Shown in pieces: positions 1 through 6,958 of a stretch of DNA of 64,000 nucleotides. Source of the DNA: Hymenobacter plasmatis (GTDB lineage Bacteria; Bacteroidota; Bacteroidia; Cytophagales; Hymenobacteraceae); NCBI RefSeq assembly GCF_020711255.1, contig NZ_JAJFAW010000003.1:1-64000 (forward strand). Reading direction: 5' to 3'. A program made the position numbers and the translations under genes. The notes under the pieces are model-generated. The model saw only the letters and a program-made list of their open reading frames with translations. It searched no databases and had not been told where the DNA came from. The first letter of the stretch is position 1. Each line of letters begins with the position of its first letter.

Positions 1-328
1 TTTTTTTTCGTGACCCGGCCGCGTGCTGGTGGGCCCGGACGGTGGTCGAGTCCAGCAAGAGGGTGCCCAGGCCCGCGTCGCGGGCCTGCACGGCGGCCAG
101 CAACCGGCCCCAGGCCCCGCTTTTGGCCCAGCGCGCAAAGCGCGTGTACGTGGTGTGCCAGTTGCCCCAGGCCGGCGGCAAGGCCCGCCAGTGGGCCCCG
201 CTGCGCGCCAGCCACAGCACGGCTTCGACAAAGCGCCGGTTGTCCTGCCCGGCCGGCCCCCGCCGCCCCGGCAACAGCGGCGCCAGTACCGACCACTGCG
301 CCTCGCTCAACACATACTGCGTTTCCAT
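1..328 (-). CDS. IS5 family transposase, first reading frame (partial)
   Basis: Reading the reverse strand from ATG at 328 gives a 109-residue open frame that runs off the window. It begins METQYVLSEAQWSVLAPLLP and continues with RRFVEAVLWLARSGAHWRAL, typical of the helical N-terminal domain (DUF4096 type) of IS5/IS427 transposases. LLLDSTTVRAH near residue 97 fits the first catalytic Asp of the DDE triad. The last bases are a run of eight A (1-8 on the plus strand as T), encoding ...GSRKK. In IS427-type elements such a run is where ribosomes slip between the two transposase frames, so the catalytic second half probably lies in another frame beyond the edge. The frame has no stop inside the window. 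Confidence 0.8.
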   Translation of the reverse strand, partial: METQYVLSEAQWSVLAPLLPGRRGPAGQDNRRFVEAVLWLARSGAHWRALPPAWGNWHTTYTRFARWAKSGAWGRLLAAVQARDAGLGTLLLDSTTVRAHQHAAGSRKK

Positions 329-356
329 TCCCCTAAATTAACTGTTCACACGCCCT
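1..356 (-). mobile_element. End of an IS5-type insertion sequence (left-edge partial)
   Basis: The transposase start lies at 328 and the element end is probably near 354-356, where the reverse strand reads GGCGTGTGAACAGTTAA just before the gene. That looks like an IS terminal repeat, but the other end lies outside the window, so neither the inverted repeat nor a target duplication can be confirmed. The tetramer CTAG at 354-357 could be part of the target site, as IS5 relatives often insert at TA-containing sites (family knowledge). Confidence 0.55.
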
Positions 357-366
357 AGCCCAATTA

Positions 367-410
367 TGTGAAAAAGCCCCGACTCTGCAGTAGAGTCGGG
401 GCTTTTCACA
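367..410. terminator. Bidirectional hairpin terminator
   Basis: A near-perfect inverted repeat (core AGCCCCGACTCT / AGAGTCGGGGCT) flanked by A and T runs lies between the IS end and the YciO-like gene. It can end transcripts from either side. Confidence 0.75.
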
Positions 411-432
411 TTAGGAGGTTGGTCGCTGAGAC

Positions 433-471
433 CAGGACGGATTGCTTCGTCGTGCCTCCTCGCAATGACAA
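433..471. repeat. REP-like palindrome, 'GCAATGAC' family, copy 1
   Basis: The stretch CAGGACGGATTGCTTCG ... CCTCGCAATGACAA is an imperfect palindrome directly after the terminator. Related copies lie at 26552-26587 and 26690-26729; all share a GTCATTGCGAG end and a GCAATCC(G/C)TCCTG end. It lies outside genes and encodes nothing. Confidence 0.65.
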
Positions 472-497
472 ACGGGGTATTACGACAGGGCAGGCGT

Positions 498-1130
498 CTA
501 CAAATACTGCTCAATATCTCCGGCGCCCTGGCGTATCAGTTCGAAGTCGTCGTTGGTGCAGTCGATGATGGTACTGGGAACGTTGCCGCCGAAGCCGCCG
601 TCGATAACGAGGTCCACCAAGAGGCGGTACTTCTCAAAAATCAGGTCGGGGTCAGTTACGTATTCATCGAGCGTGTTTTCGTCCTCACGCACTGATGTGC
701 TGACGATGGGGTTGCCCAATTCCTTCACAAGCTGCAGGATAATCTGATTATCCGGCACCCGAATACCCACCGTTTTGCGCTTCGTACCGCCGAAGCGCGG
801 CGCATTGGCGCTGGCTTCGAAGATGAAGGTGAAAGGTCCGGGCAGGGCTTTCTTGATGACCTTATAGGTCGAGGTAGTGATGCCGTGGGCGTAGTCGGAG
901 ATGTGCGACAGGTCGTGGCAGATGAAGCTCAGGTTGGCCTTTTCGGGAAAAAGCTTCTTGATGCGGCACACTTTGTCCACGGCCTTGGCATTGGTCACAT
1001 CGCAGCCGATGCCATAAACCGTATCGGTGGGATAAATGATGACTCCTCCTTTGCGCAATACGTCAACGGCTTGCTGGATACGGCTGTGAGGCGGATTTTC
1101 GGGGTGGATGCGGAGGAGGGTTGCGGGCAT
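498..1130 (-). CDS. YrdC/Sua5 domain protein, YciO type
   Basis: The 210-residue protein is a single YrdC-like domain. It reads LRIHPENPP...AVDVLRKGGVIIYPTDTVYGIGC near the N-terminus, then ICRIKKL-like and KRKTVGIRVP segments and a C-terminal STIIDCTNDDFELIRQGAGD. The KRKT, PTDT and final ID-T motifs are those of the nucleotide and threonylcarbamoyl pocket. The N-terminal HPENP and overall length match the E. coli YciO branch better than TsaC (family recollection). TsaC/Sua5 makes threonylcarbamoyl-AMP for the t6A modification of tRNA; YciO-branch proteins may do this weakly or something else, so the exact role is unsure. The gene stands alone and diverges from mltG. ATG at 1130 is the only good start. 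Confidence 0.85.
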   Translation of the reverse strand: MPATLLRIHPENPPHSRIQQAVDVLRKGGVIIYPTDTVYGIGCDVTNAKAVDKVCRIKKLFPEKANLSFICHDLSHISDYAHGITTSTYKVIKKALPGPFTFIFEASANAPRFGGTKRKTVGIRVPDNQIILQLVKELGNPIVSTSVREDENTLDEYVTDPDLIFEKYRLLVDLVIDGGFGGNVPSTIIDCTNDDFELIRQGAGDIEQYL

Positions 1131-1297
1131 AGGGTGTGCGTAAGAAACAGAGAAGTGACGACGGGCGCCGCCACGCTATTGACGAACTAAGGCAGCAGCG
1201 GGTTGTCTGGCCGGGCCAAAAGGTGCGGGCAAGGTACTACGCCCGGCCGAAACGAAACAACATTAGCCCAACCTGCGCGCTAGGTTGCGCCCTTTCG

Positions 1298-1305
1298 TAC
1301 TTTTG
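1298..1305 (+). promoter_or_regulatory. Candidate -7 promoter element for mltG
   Basis: TACTTTTG matches the Bacteroidota consensus TAnnTTTG exactly and lies 33 bp before the mltG start. No TTG is found at the usual 19-20 bp distance, so the assignment rests on the -7 box and position. Confidence 0.45.
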
Positions 1306-1337
1306 ATGTCGCCTCCTCGATACTCTTAATCATTCCC

Positions 1338-2420
1338 ATGTCCCAGCCTGCCAAAAAGTCGGCCATCGAATACCGCGACCAAGCCCTGAAACGCCGCCGG
1401 CGCTGGGCCACGGTGAGCGTGGTATTCACGCTCACCCTCGTGTGTTTCTCCTATTATTTCTACCAGGTCTTCTTCACGGCCAACATCGAAACCAAGGGCA
1501 AGCCAACCTACGTCATCGTGCACCGCGGCGACGACTGGAAGAAGGCCCTGAACACCATCGACGCCACCGGCGTGGTGGTCGACAAGCTCTCGCTGCACTT
1601 TGTGGCCAAGCTCATGAAGTATCCCGAGCACGTAAAGCCCGGCCGCTACGAGCTCAAGGACGGCTACACCAACCGCCAGCTCATCAACGTGCTGAAGGCC
1701 GGCCTGCAATCGCCGCTTAAGCTCACCTTCACCAACGTGCGCCTGCGCCGCGAACTGGCCGATAAGCTCTCGAACCAGATTGACGCCCGGCCCAGCCAAA
1801 TCGACTCCCTGCTGAGCAGCCCCAGTTACACCAAGAGCCTGGGCTTCGACACTACTACGGTGCTTAGCATGTTCATCCCCAATACCTACGAGCTGTATTG
1901 GAACACCTCCGCCAACAACCTGATGCAGCGGATGAAGAAGGAATACGAAAAGTTCTGGACCTCGGAGCGCGACGCCCAGCGCGAGAAGCTGCACCTCACC
2001 CGCGCCCAGGTGAGCACCCTGGCCAGCATCGTGGAAGCCGAGCAGCAGCAGCATGCCGACGAGCGGCCCCGCATCGCGGGCGTCTACCTCAACCGCCTCA
2101 AGCGCGGCATGAAGCTGCAAGCCGACCCCACCGTGGTGTACGCCAACCGCGACTTCACCATCAAGCGCGTACTCAACGTGCACCTGCTGAAGGATTCGCC
2201 TTACAATACCTATAAGTACGGCGGCCTGCCGCCCGGCCCCATCAACCTGCCCAGCATCGCTAGCATCGACGCCGTGCTCAAGCCGGAAAGCAATAACTAC
2301 CTGTATTTCTGCGCCAAAGAGGATTTCAGCGGCTACCATGCCTTCGCCACCAACGAGAGTGAGCACATTATGAATGCCCGCCGCTACCAGGCGGCGCTGA
2401 CCCGGGCGGGGATTAAGTAG
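1338..2420 (+). CDS. mltG: Endolytic transglycosylase MltG
   Basis: This 360-residue inner-membrane enzyme cuts nascent peptidoglycan glycan strands and so sets chain length. A basic cytoplasmic tail (KRRRRW) is followed by one membrane helix at about residues 24-46, then the periplasmic YceG domain. The motif LASIVEAEQ carries the predicted catalytic Glu at residue 233, equivalent to Glu218 of E. coli MltG. Other family marks are MFIPNTYELYW, RIAGVYLNRLKRGMKLQADPTVVYA, and a C-terminal SPYNTYKYGGLPPGPI. Length is normal for the family. It is transcribed alone and followed by a nested palindromic repeat. Confidence 0.93.
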   Translation: MSQPAKKSAIEYRDQALKRRRRWATVSVVFTLTLVCFSYYFYQVFFTANIETKGKPTYVIVHRGDDWKKALNTIDATGVVVDKLSLHFVAKLMKYPEHVKPGRYELKDGYTNRQLINVLKAGLQSPLKLTFTNVRLRRELADKLSNQIDARPSQIDSLLSSPSYTKSLGFDTTTVLSMFIPNTYELYWNTSANNLMQRMKKEYEKFWTSERDAQREKLHLTRAQVSTLASIVEAEQQQHADERPRIAGVYLNRLKRGMKLQADPTVVYANRDFTIKRVLNVHLLKDSPYNTYKYGGLPPGPINLPSIASIDAVLKPESNNYLYFCAKEDFSGYHAFATNESEHIMNARRYQAALTRAGIK

Positions 2421-2432
2421 AATTGCCCAGCC

Positions 2433-2616
2433 CGTCATGCGGAGCGCAGCATCTCGCTCGCGCCTCTTGTCATGCTGACGAAGGAAGCATCTTATCACGC
2501 CTCAACGATTTCGTCCTAACCTGATAAGATGCTTCGCAGGCTCAGCATGACAGACGATTGTTGACAGCCGATTGAGTTGCTACCCCGAGCGATGCTGCGC
2601 TGCGCTCGGCATGACG
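2433..2616. repeat. Nested palindromic repeats (one element inside another)
   Basis: The outer arms are CGTCATGCGGAGCGCAGCAT (from 2433) and its imperfect complement ending GGCATGACG at 2616. Inside lies a second palindrome: GTCATGCTGACGAAGGAAGC onward (2469-2497) against TGATAAGATGCTTCG...CAGCATGAC (2522-2551). The inner element recurs at 57692-57782. The arrangement looks like one repeat inserted into another. Confidence 0.75.
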
Positions 2617-2634
2617 TTCATATAACCCCCTGAT

Positions 2635-3138
2635 ATGTACACTTCCGACATTCAAATCCGAGTGCGCTACGCCGAAACAGACCAGATGGGCTACGTCTAT
2701 CACGGCAACTACGCGGCCTATTTTGAAGTCGCCCGCACCGAGGCTTTCCGGAGGTTGGGCATCAGCTACAAGGAAATGGAGGCCGATGGCCTGGGCATGC
2801 CGGTGGGCGAAATCCGGACCCGCTTCCGCCGCCCCGCCCGCTACGATGACCTGCTGACGGTACGGCTTTTGCTGCGTCAGCCCGCAGAAGGCACCCGCGT
2901 GTTGTTTGAGTATGAGATTTATAACGAAGCCGGCGACCTGCTCACCGAGGGACACACCCTGATGGTGTTTGTGAAAACCAGCACCGGCCGCCCCGTGCAA
3001 ATGCCCGCCAGTATCCAGGAGCGGCTGGCTCCGTACTTTAGCGAGGAGGACATCGACAGCCCCGTGCTGCCCACGCCCGGCGCTATCTCGCCCGATGCGC
3101 CCGCGCCGGCCGCATTTATCAAGCGAGTAAACGAATAA
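2635..3138 (+). CDS. Acyl-CoA thioesterase, YbgC/FadM type
   Basis: This 167-residue protein has the hotdog fold of the 4-hydroxybenzoyl-CoA thioesterase family. The signature RYAETDQMGYVYHGNY (residues 11-26) contains the conserved catalytic Asp16 and the His23/Asn25 region. It is followed by the ARTEAFRRLG and GLGMPVGEI segments of the substrate tunnel and the FEYEIYNEAGDLLTEGHTLM strand pair. It should hydrolyse acyl-CoA thioesters in the cytoplasm, but the natural substrate cannot be read from the sequence. The last 35 residues (rich in Pro and Ala) extend beyond the core domain. The same strand carries a YihY-type gene 59 bp downstream. Confidence 0.88.
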   Translation: MYTSDIQIRVRYAETDQMGYVYHGNYAAYFEVARTEAFRRLGISYKEMEADGLGMPVGEIRTRFRRPARYDDLLTVRLLLRQPAEGTRVLFEYEIYNEAGDLLTEGHTLMVFVKTSTGRPVQMPASIQERLAPYFSEEDIDSPVLPTPGAISPDAPAPAAFIKRVNE

Positions 3139-3197
3139 GGTATGGAGAACGTCAGGCTCCGACTTAGCTCAACCCGACGCTCTTCGTTCTAAATGAT

Positions 3198-4172
3198 ATG
3201 AAAGCCCCCGCCATCCGTCGTGCCCGTTTCCCCGATGTGCGCCAGCACCGGCACTACCGGCGTCTCATTGTTGGGCTGAAAAAGCTGCGCCTGCCCGGTG
3301 GCCACGCTTCGGTTTACGACGTGCTCGACCGCATCCTGCACGAGCTGCGCCTCGATAGCCTGGAAAAGCGCGCCGCCTACATGGCCTTCAACCTCACGGT
3401 GGCCCTGTTCCCGACCATCATTTTCCTATTTACGCTCATTCCGTACATTCCCGTACCGAACCTGAACGTGGACATCTTGCAGTTCTTGGCCGATTTTATG
3501 CCGCGCGAACTGTACGCGGCCACGGCTTCCACTATCGAGGATATTGTGAACATTCCGCACGGCGGCTTGCTATCCTTCGGTTTCGGAACGGCCCTGGTGC
3601 TGAGTTCCAACGGCATCATGGCGCTGCTTGACGCATTTGAGAAGAAGTACCCGTGGTTTAAGCACCGCAGCTACCTGCGCAAGCGCATGATTGCCACGGC
3701 CCTCACATTCGTGCTGTCGCTGATTCTGGTGCTGGCCATCGCCGGCATCTTCTTCGGCACCTACCTGATAGACTGGCTGGTGTACTATGAAATTGTGCCC
3801 GAGCGGTTCACCGACCTGGTGCTGACGCTCATTCGCTACGGCTCGCTGATTGGGCTGTTTTTGAGCACTACCTGCGTCATCTATTACTTCGTGCCGCCCG
3901 TGCACGACAAGTGGCCGCTGGTATCGGTGGGGGCCATCGTGGCCACGCTGCTCATTTTTCTGGTATCGTTTCTTTTCACGCTCTACGTGCGCATTTTCGA
4001 CTCCTACAACCACTTTTATGGCTCCATCGGTGCGCTGGTGGGCTTCATGGTGTGGCTGGAATTTGTGTGCATGACCCTGATAATCGGCTTCGAAGTGAAC
4101 GTGAGCATGGACGCCGTAACTGGGCGCCGACGGAAGATGCTGCAGGAGCAGCTGGCCGCGAACGCCCACTAG
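3198..4172 (+). CDS. YihY/BrkB family inner-membrane protein
   Basis: The 324-residue protein has six predicted membrane helices and the YihY/BrkB signature: KRAAYMAFNLTVALFPTIIF near residue 56, then GLLSFGFGTALVLSSNGIMALLDAF and a C-terminal SIGALVGFMVWLEFVCMTLIIGFEVN. In the family these proteins were once called ribonuclease BN, but that activity belongs to another gene; their real function is not known (family knowledge). The basic N-terminus should face the cytoplasm. It may be co-transcribed with the thioesterase upstream. Confidence 0.87.
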   Translation: MKAPAIRRARFPDVRQHRHYRRLIVGLKKLRLPGGHASVYDVLDRILHELRLDSLEKRAAYMAFNLTVALFPTIIFLFTLIPYIPVPNLNVDILQFLADFMPRELYAATASTIEDIVNIPHGGLLSFGFGTALVLSSNGIMALLDAFEKKYPWFKHRSYLRKRMIATALTFVLSLILVLAIAGIFFGTYLIDWLVYYEIVPERFTDLVLTLIRYGSLIGLFLSTTCVIYYFVPPVHDKWPLVSVGAIVATLLIFLVSFLFTLYVRIFDSYNHFYGSIGALVGFMVWLEFVCMTLIIGFEVNVSMDAVTGRRRKMLQEQLAANAH

Positions 4173-4243
4173 GAGGGAGGCGGCAACAACGCTTTGTGGA
4201 AAAATAATTCTGCGTTTGGGCTACATCGTTGCGCTTTCGTTCT

Positions 4244-4251
4244 TACTTTTG
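4244..4251 (+). promoter_or_regulatory. Candidate -7 element for the tRNA-Ser genes
   Basis: TACTTTTG, an exact TAnnTTTG match, lies 29 bp before the first tRNA. A TTG is present upstream, but the spacing is not ideal. Confidence 0.45.
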
Positions 4252-4279
4252 CACTCCCCAATCACTCGGGGAACCTGTT

Positions 4280-4366
4280 AGAGAGGTGGCAGAGTGGTCG
4301 AATGCGACGGTTTCGAAAACCGTTATACCGGCAACGGTATCGGGGGTTCGAATCCCCCCTTCTCTA
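4280..4366 (+). tRNA. tRNA-Ser (anticodon CGA)
   Basis: The 87-nt cloverleaf has acceptor AGAGAGG (4280-4286) pairing with CTTCTCT (4359-4365) with one G-U pair. Its anticodon stem ACGGT/ACCGT encloses the loop TTCGAAA, giving anticodon CGA at 4314-4316. A long variable arm (4324-4341) is typical of serine tRNA. The T arm is GGGGG-TTCGAAT-CCCCC. No CCA is encoded. It reads UCG codons. Confidence 0.95.
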
Positions 4367-4367
4367 C

Positions 4368-4402
4368 AAAAAGGCTTTTCTGCGCTGGGAAAAGCCTTTT
4401 TT
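4368..4402 (+). terminator. Hairpin terminator after tRNA-Ser(CGA)
   Basis: AAAAGGCTTTTC pairs with GAAAAGCCTTTT and is followed by a T run. It starts two bases after the tRNA end. Confidence 0.75.
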
Positions 4403-4439
4403 GTTGAATTGCGTACACCAGCGTAATAGTAGTTGACCC

Positions 4440-4524
4440 AGAGAGCTGGCAGAGTGGTCGATTGCGGCGGTCTTGAAAACCGTTGAGGGTCAAACCTCCG
4501 GGGGTTCGAATCCCTCGCTCTCTA
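4440..4524 (+). tRNA. tRNA-Ser (anticodon UGA)
   Basis: The 85-nt gene has perfect acceptor pairing AGAGAGC (4440-4446) with GCTCTCT (4517-4523). The anticodon stem GCGGT/ACCGT encloses CTTGAAA, giving anticodon TGA at 4474-4476. The variable arm is long and the T loop is TTCGAAT. No CCA is encoded. The D-arm stretch GGCAGAGTGGTCGA is the same as in the preceding tRNA-Ser, so the two probably arose by duplication. Confidence 0.95.
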
Positions 4525-4527
4525 CAG

Positions 4528-4564
4528 AAAAGCCCCGTTTCCAAGTTGGAAATGGGGCTTTTTC
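4528..4564 (+). terminator. Hairpin terminator after tRNA-Ser(UGA)
   Basis: AAAGCCCCGTTTCC pairs with GGAAATGGGGCTTT, followed by TTTCTTTTT. Confidence 0.75.
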
Positions 4565-4705
4565 TTTTTCGGAGAGTTGCTCGTGGGCAGTGCAATGGCC
4601 CAACGCATGACCTGCAATGGCGAAGCCGCTCTATAGGGGCTAAAGCCTCAATGAGAGAGTGGCCGCAAAATGCCGCCTCAGCTTTAGCCCAACTATAACC
4701 CCAAG

Positions 4706-6145
4706 CTAGCCTTCCGTAGAAGCACCAGCTGGAGCTGCAGCGGCTTGGCGTTTGAAGTAAAAATAAAAGGGCAGGCCGGTCAGAATCAGCAGGAGGCCTA
4801 TCAACGACTGCCTGGGCTGGGTGACCAGGGTGTTAACAACCAGGGCGAGGGCAAATAGGAGGAGAATGAGCTGAATGAAGGGGTAGCCAATCACGTTGGC
4901 AGTGATTTTCCCCTGTCGTTTCATCTTCAGGACCGCCACGGCTAACAGCCCATAGAAAAGGAAGGTGGCAAAAATGACCAAGTCGGTCAGTAGGTCAAAA
5001 GTGCCCGAGATTACCAGCAGGCAGCTCCATACCAGCGTGTATACCAGCGCCACGTGCGGGGTCCGGTAGCGCGGGTGCACTGCGGCGGCCTTAGGGAAGA
5101 AAAACCGTTCCTGCGCCATGCGAAAATAGATGCGGCTGTGCGAGAGCAGCACGGCATTCAGGGTGCCGAAGACGCTCACCATGATTAGGAGCGTCACGGC
5201 CGTCTTTCCCCATTTCCCCAGCACCGATTCGGCCACCACAGCCGCCCCGATATCATTTGGATGCACGGCTGCCAGCTGGGGCAGGGTCAGCACCCGCATG
5301 TATGCGTAGTTGACCAGCACATATAAGACGATGGCGATGGATACGCCCGCGATAATTGCCCGCGGCAGGTTGCGCGTGGGGTTCTTTATTTCGCCGGTTA
5401 CAAACGAGAGGTCTACCCAGCCATCGTAGGCCCAGAACACGCTGAGCAGCGCGCCGAAAAAAGCGCTGAGCAACGAGGCATTGCCGGCTATGGCAGCCGG
5501 GGCGCTCGGCAGGCTCGTGGCCTGATGGGCCGGGGTGGCCACAAACAGCCCAACGAGGATGAGTAGTAACAGGCCCAGGATTTTGGCGGCCGTGAAGACG
5601 CTGCTGAGTTTCCCACTGGCCTCGACGCCGCGGTAGTTTACCCAGGTAAGGATGAAAATGGTGCCAATGGCGAGGATTTTTATCCCCGAGTCGGCAAACG
5701 GATAAATGAAATGGCCGATGGACAGGTGCGCCAGCGACTGCAGCGGGTTGGGCAGCGGAATCAGGGCGTTGATGGTCTGGGAAAAGATAAAGCCCAACGC
5801 CGCCACCGATGCCGAGCCGATAATGGCAAAGTCGGTCCACCCAAACAAGAAGGAGGCAAAATTCCCAAACGATAGGCGTAGGTACTCGTAGACGCCCCCC
5901 GATTCTTCGGTGAGCGAGGATAGGCCGGCCAGGTTGAAGGCGCCGCACATGGTAATGAAGCCAGCGAGCACCCAGGCGCCCAGAATCCAGGACTCGCTTA
6001 GCCCAGACTGCGCCAGGGGCACAATCTTCTTAAACACGCCGGACCCAATCACAATGCCCGCAACCAGCAGGGTACCCGTGAAGACCCCAAATGCCCGGAC
6101 CAGGGTTGCTTCACCAGTAGTTCTTGCCTTTTCCACGACGTCCAT
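4706..6145 (-). CDS. APC superfamily amino acid permease
   Basis: This is a secondary transporter of about 479 residues with 12 predicted membrane helices. Helix 1 carries the substrate-binding motif VIGSGVFK (the GxGxF pattern of the LAT/APC fold), and FWAYDGWVDLSFVTGEIKNPTRNLP spans helix 6 and the following loop, the most conserved part of the family. It resembles the L-type (LAT, SteT-like) branch, which exchanges neutral amino acids; the actual substrate is inference. ATG at 6145 (MDVVEKARTTGEA) is preferred over an upstream TTG in the same frame. It stands alone, convergent with the tRNA genes, with a long AT-rich gap upstream. Confidence 0.88.
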   Translation of the reverse strand: MDVVEKARTTGEATLVRAFGVFTGTLLVAGIVIGSGVFKKIVPLAQSGLSESWILGAWVLAGFITMCGAFNLAGLSSLTEESGGVYEYLRLSFGNFASFLFGWTDFAIIGSASVAALGFIFSQTINALIPLPNPLQSLAHLSIGHFIYPFADSGIKILAIGTIFILTWVNYRGVEASGKLSSVFTAAKILGLLLLILVGLFVATPAHQATSLPSAPAAIAGNASLLSAFFGALLSVFWAYDGWVDLSFVTGEIKNPTRNLPRAIIAGVSIAIVLYVLVNYAYMRVLTLPQLAAVHPNDIGAAVVAESVLGKWGKTAVTLLIMVSVFGTLNAVLLSHSRIYFRMAQERFFFPKAAAVHPRYRTPHVALVYTLVWSCLLVISGTFDLLTDLVIFATFLFYGLLAVAVLKMKRQGKITANVIGYPFIQLILLLFALALVVNTLVTQPRQSLIGLLLILTGLPFYFYFKRQAAAAPAGASTEG

Positions 6146-6563
6146 ATCGCCAAGGTAAGCAATTAGGCTATGTGGCAATACTTTGTGATGCCTTGCAGTA
6201 CAGAAGGGTAGTTGCGTTCCTACTATTACCGCCCTAGCAACATGACTTTATTGGATGGGTAAATGAATTTGATTACTAGTGGTATATAGTACTTCTATTA
6301 TCCACAGGTACTATTCACTATGAGGCACTGCCCAACGGCTAAAGAATGCAGTTGCAAGGCTTGATATAGAACTAGCCAAGAGGATAATAGAGCGAACTAG
6401 CTTGATTAATACATTATTTATCTATTGCTTAACCATAGTCCGCGGCTATTTTTCTGCCCAAGACTATGTTTTGTTATGTAAGATTTTATGTTATATTGTT
6501 ATCATCTAAACAATATTCATTTTTGCTATCTATAAGAATGTTTAAAAAAAATATTGGAAAAGT
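6146..6563. other. AT-rich gene-free stretch
   Basis: From about 6240 the base composition drops sharply below the rest of the window and no reading frame with coding character is visible on either strand. It probably holds the permease promoter on one side and upstream control DNA of the secreted-protein gene on the other. The low GC is like the shorter stretch at 9740-9840 before the paralogous gene. Confidence 0.6.
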
Positions 6564-6593
6564 TTGATAAGGTGAAATATATAGGTAACTTAG
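6564..6593 (+). promoter_or_regulatory. Promoter A (TTG-N19-TAACTTAG)
   Basis: TTG at 6564-6566 and TAACTTAG at 6586-6593 are 19 bp apart, the spacing of Bacteroidota housekeeping promoters; the -7 box has one mismatch to TAnnTTTG. The same box at the same relative place occurs at 9794-9824. Transcription should start near 6600, giving a 5' untranslated region of about 360 nt. Confidence 0.6.
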
Positions 6594-6599
6594 GTCATA

Positions 6600-6870
6600 A
6601 CAAAAGTCCGCGGCCTATCTCCTAGGCTCGATTGCCGCGACCCTGACCTCGCGTACCACCCAATTAGATGGGTGGTTGTTTAGTTGATATGCCAGTTATG
6701 GCAGCGGCAACGCCGATTCGCTCCTTCTGCCCCGGTATTCTCACGCTTCGTTCCTGAGCGCGGTTTAGAACAGCCACAGGCCCCCCCTTTCTACCATCAT
6801 GGGCTTTTTCAGCGCCTTCTGCGCTGGAACGGGACGCCTTTGCCCCGCAAGTTCTGCTCCACAATGCCCG
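6600..6870 (+). promoter_or_regulatory. Candidate structured leader RNA, copy A
   Basis: Downstream of promoter A lie conserved single-strand blocks (CCTAGGCTCG, TGACCTCGCGTACC, TTTGCCCCGC) separated by hairpins. Examples are GCCTA/TAGGC at about 6613-6628, CCACCC/GGGTGG at about 6656-6674, CGGC/GCCG near 6705, and CAGCGC-cttct-GCGCTG near 6810-6826. The paralogous leader at 9831-10110 keeps the order and the pairing while changing bases in several stems. This suggests an RNA that works by its fold. It matches no riboswitch class I can recall. See the findings for the comparison. Confidence 0.5.
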
Positions 6871-6958
6871 TGACCACCAACTGTGTGGTCCGGTATGCAT
6901 CGGCCTTGCCGTGCTCTCTGACCAAGCTATTTGTGATTCAAAACTTAAAAATTACACT

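Noticed and set aside
4194-4698. Short open frames across the two tRNA-Ser genes
   Set aside because: They overlap tRNAs and terminators and read through the tRNA sequence; not genes.
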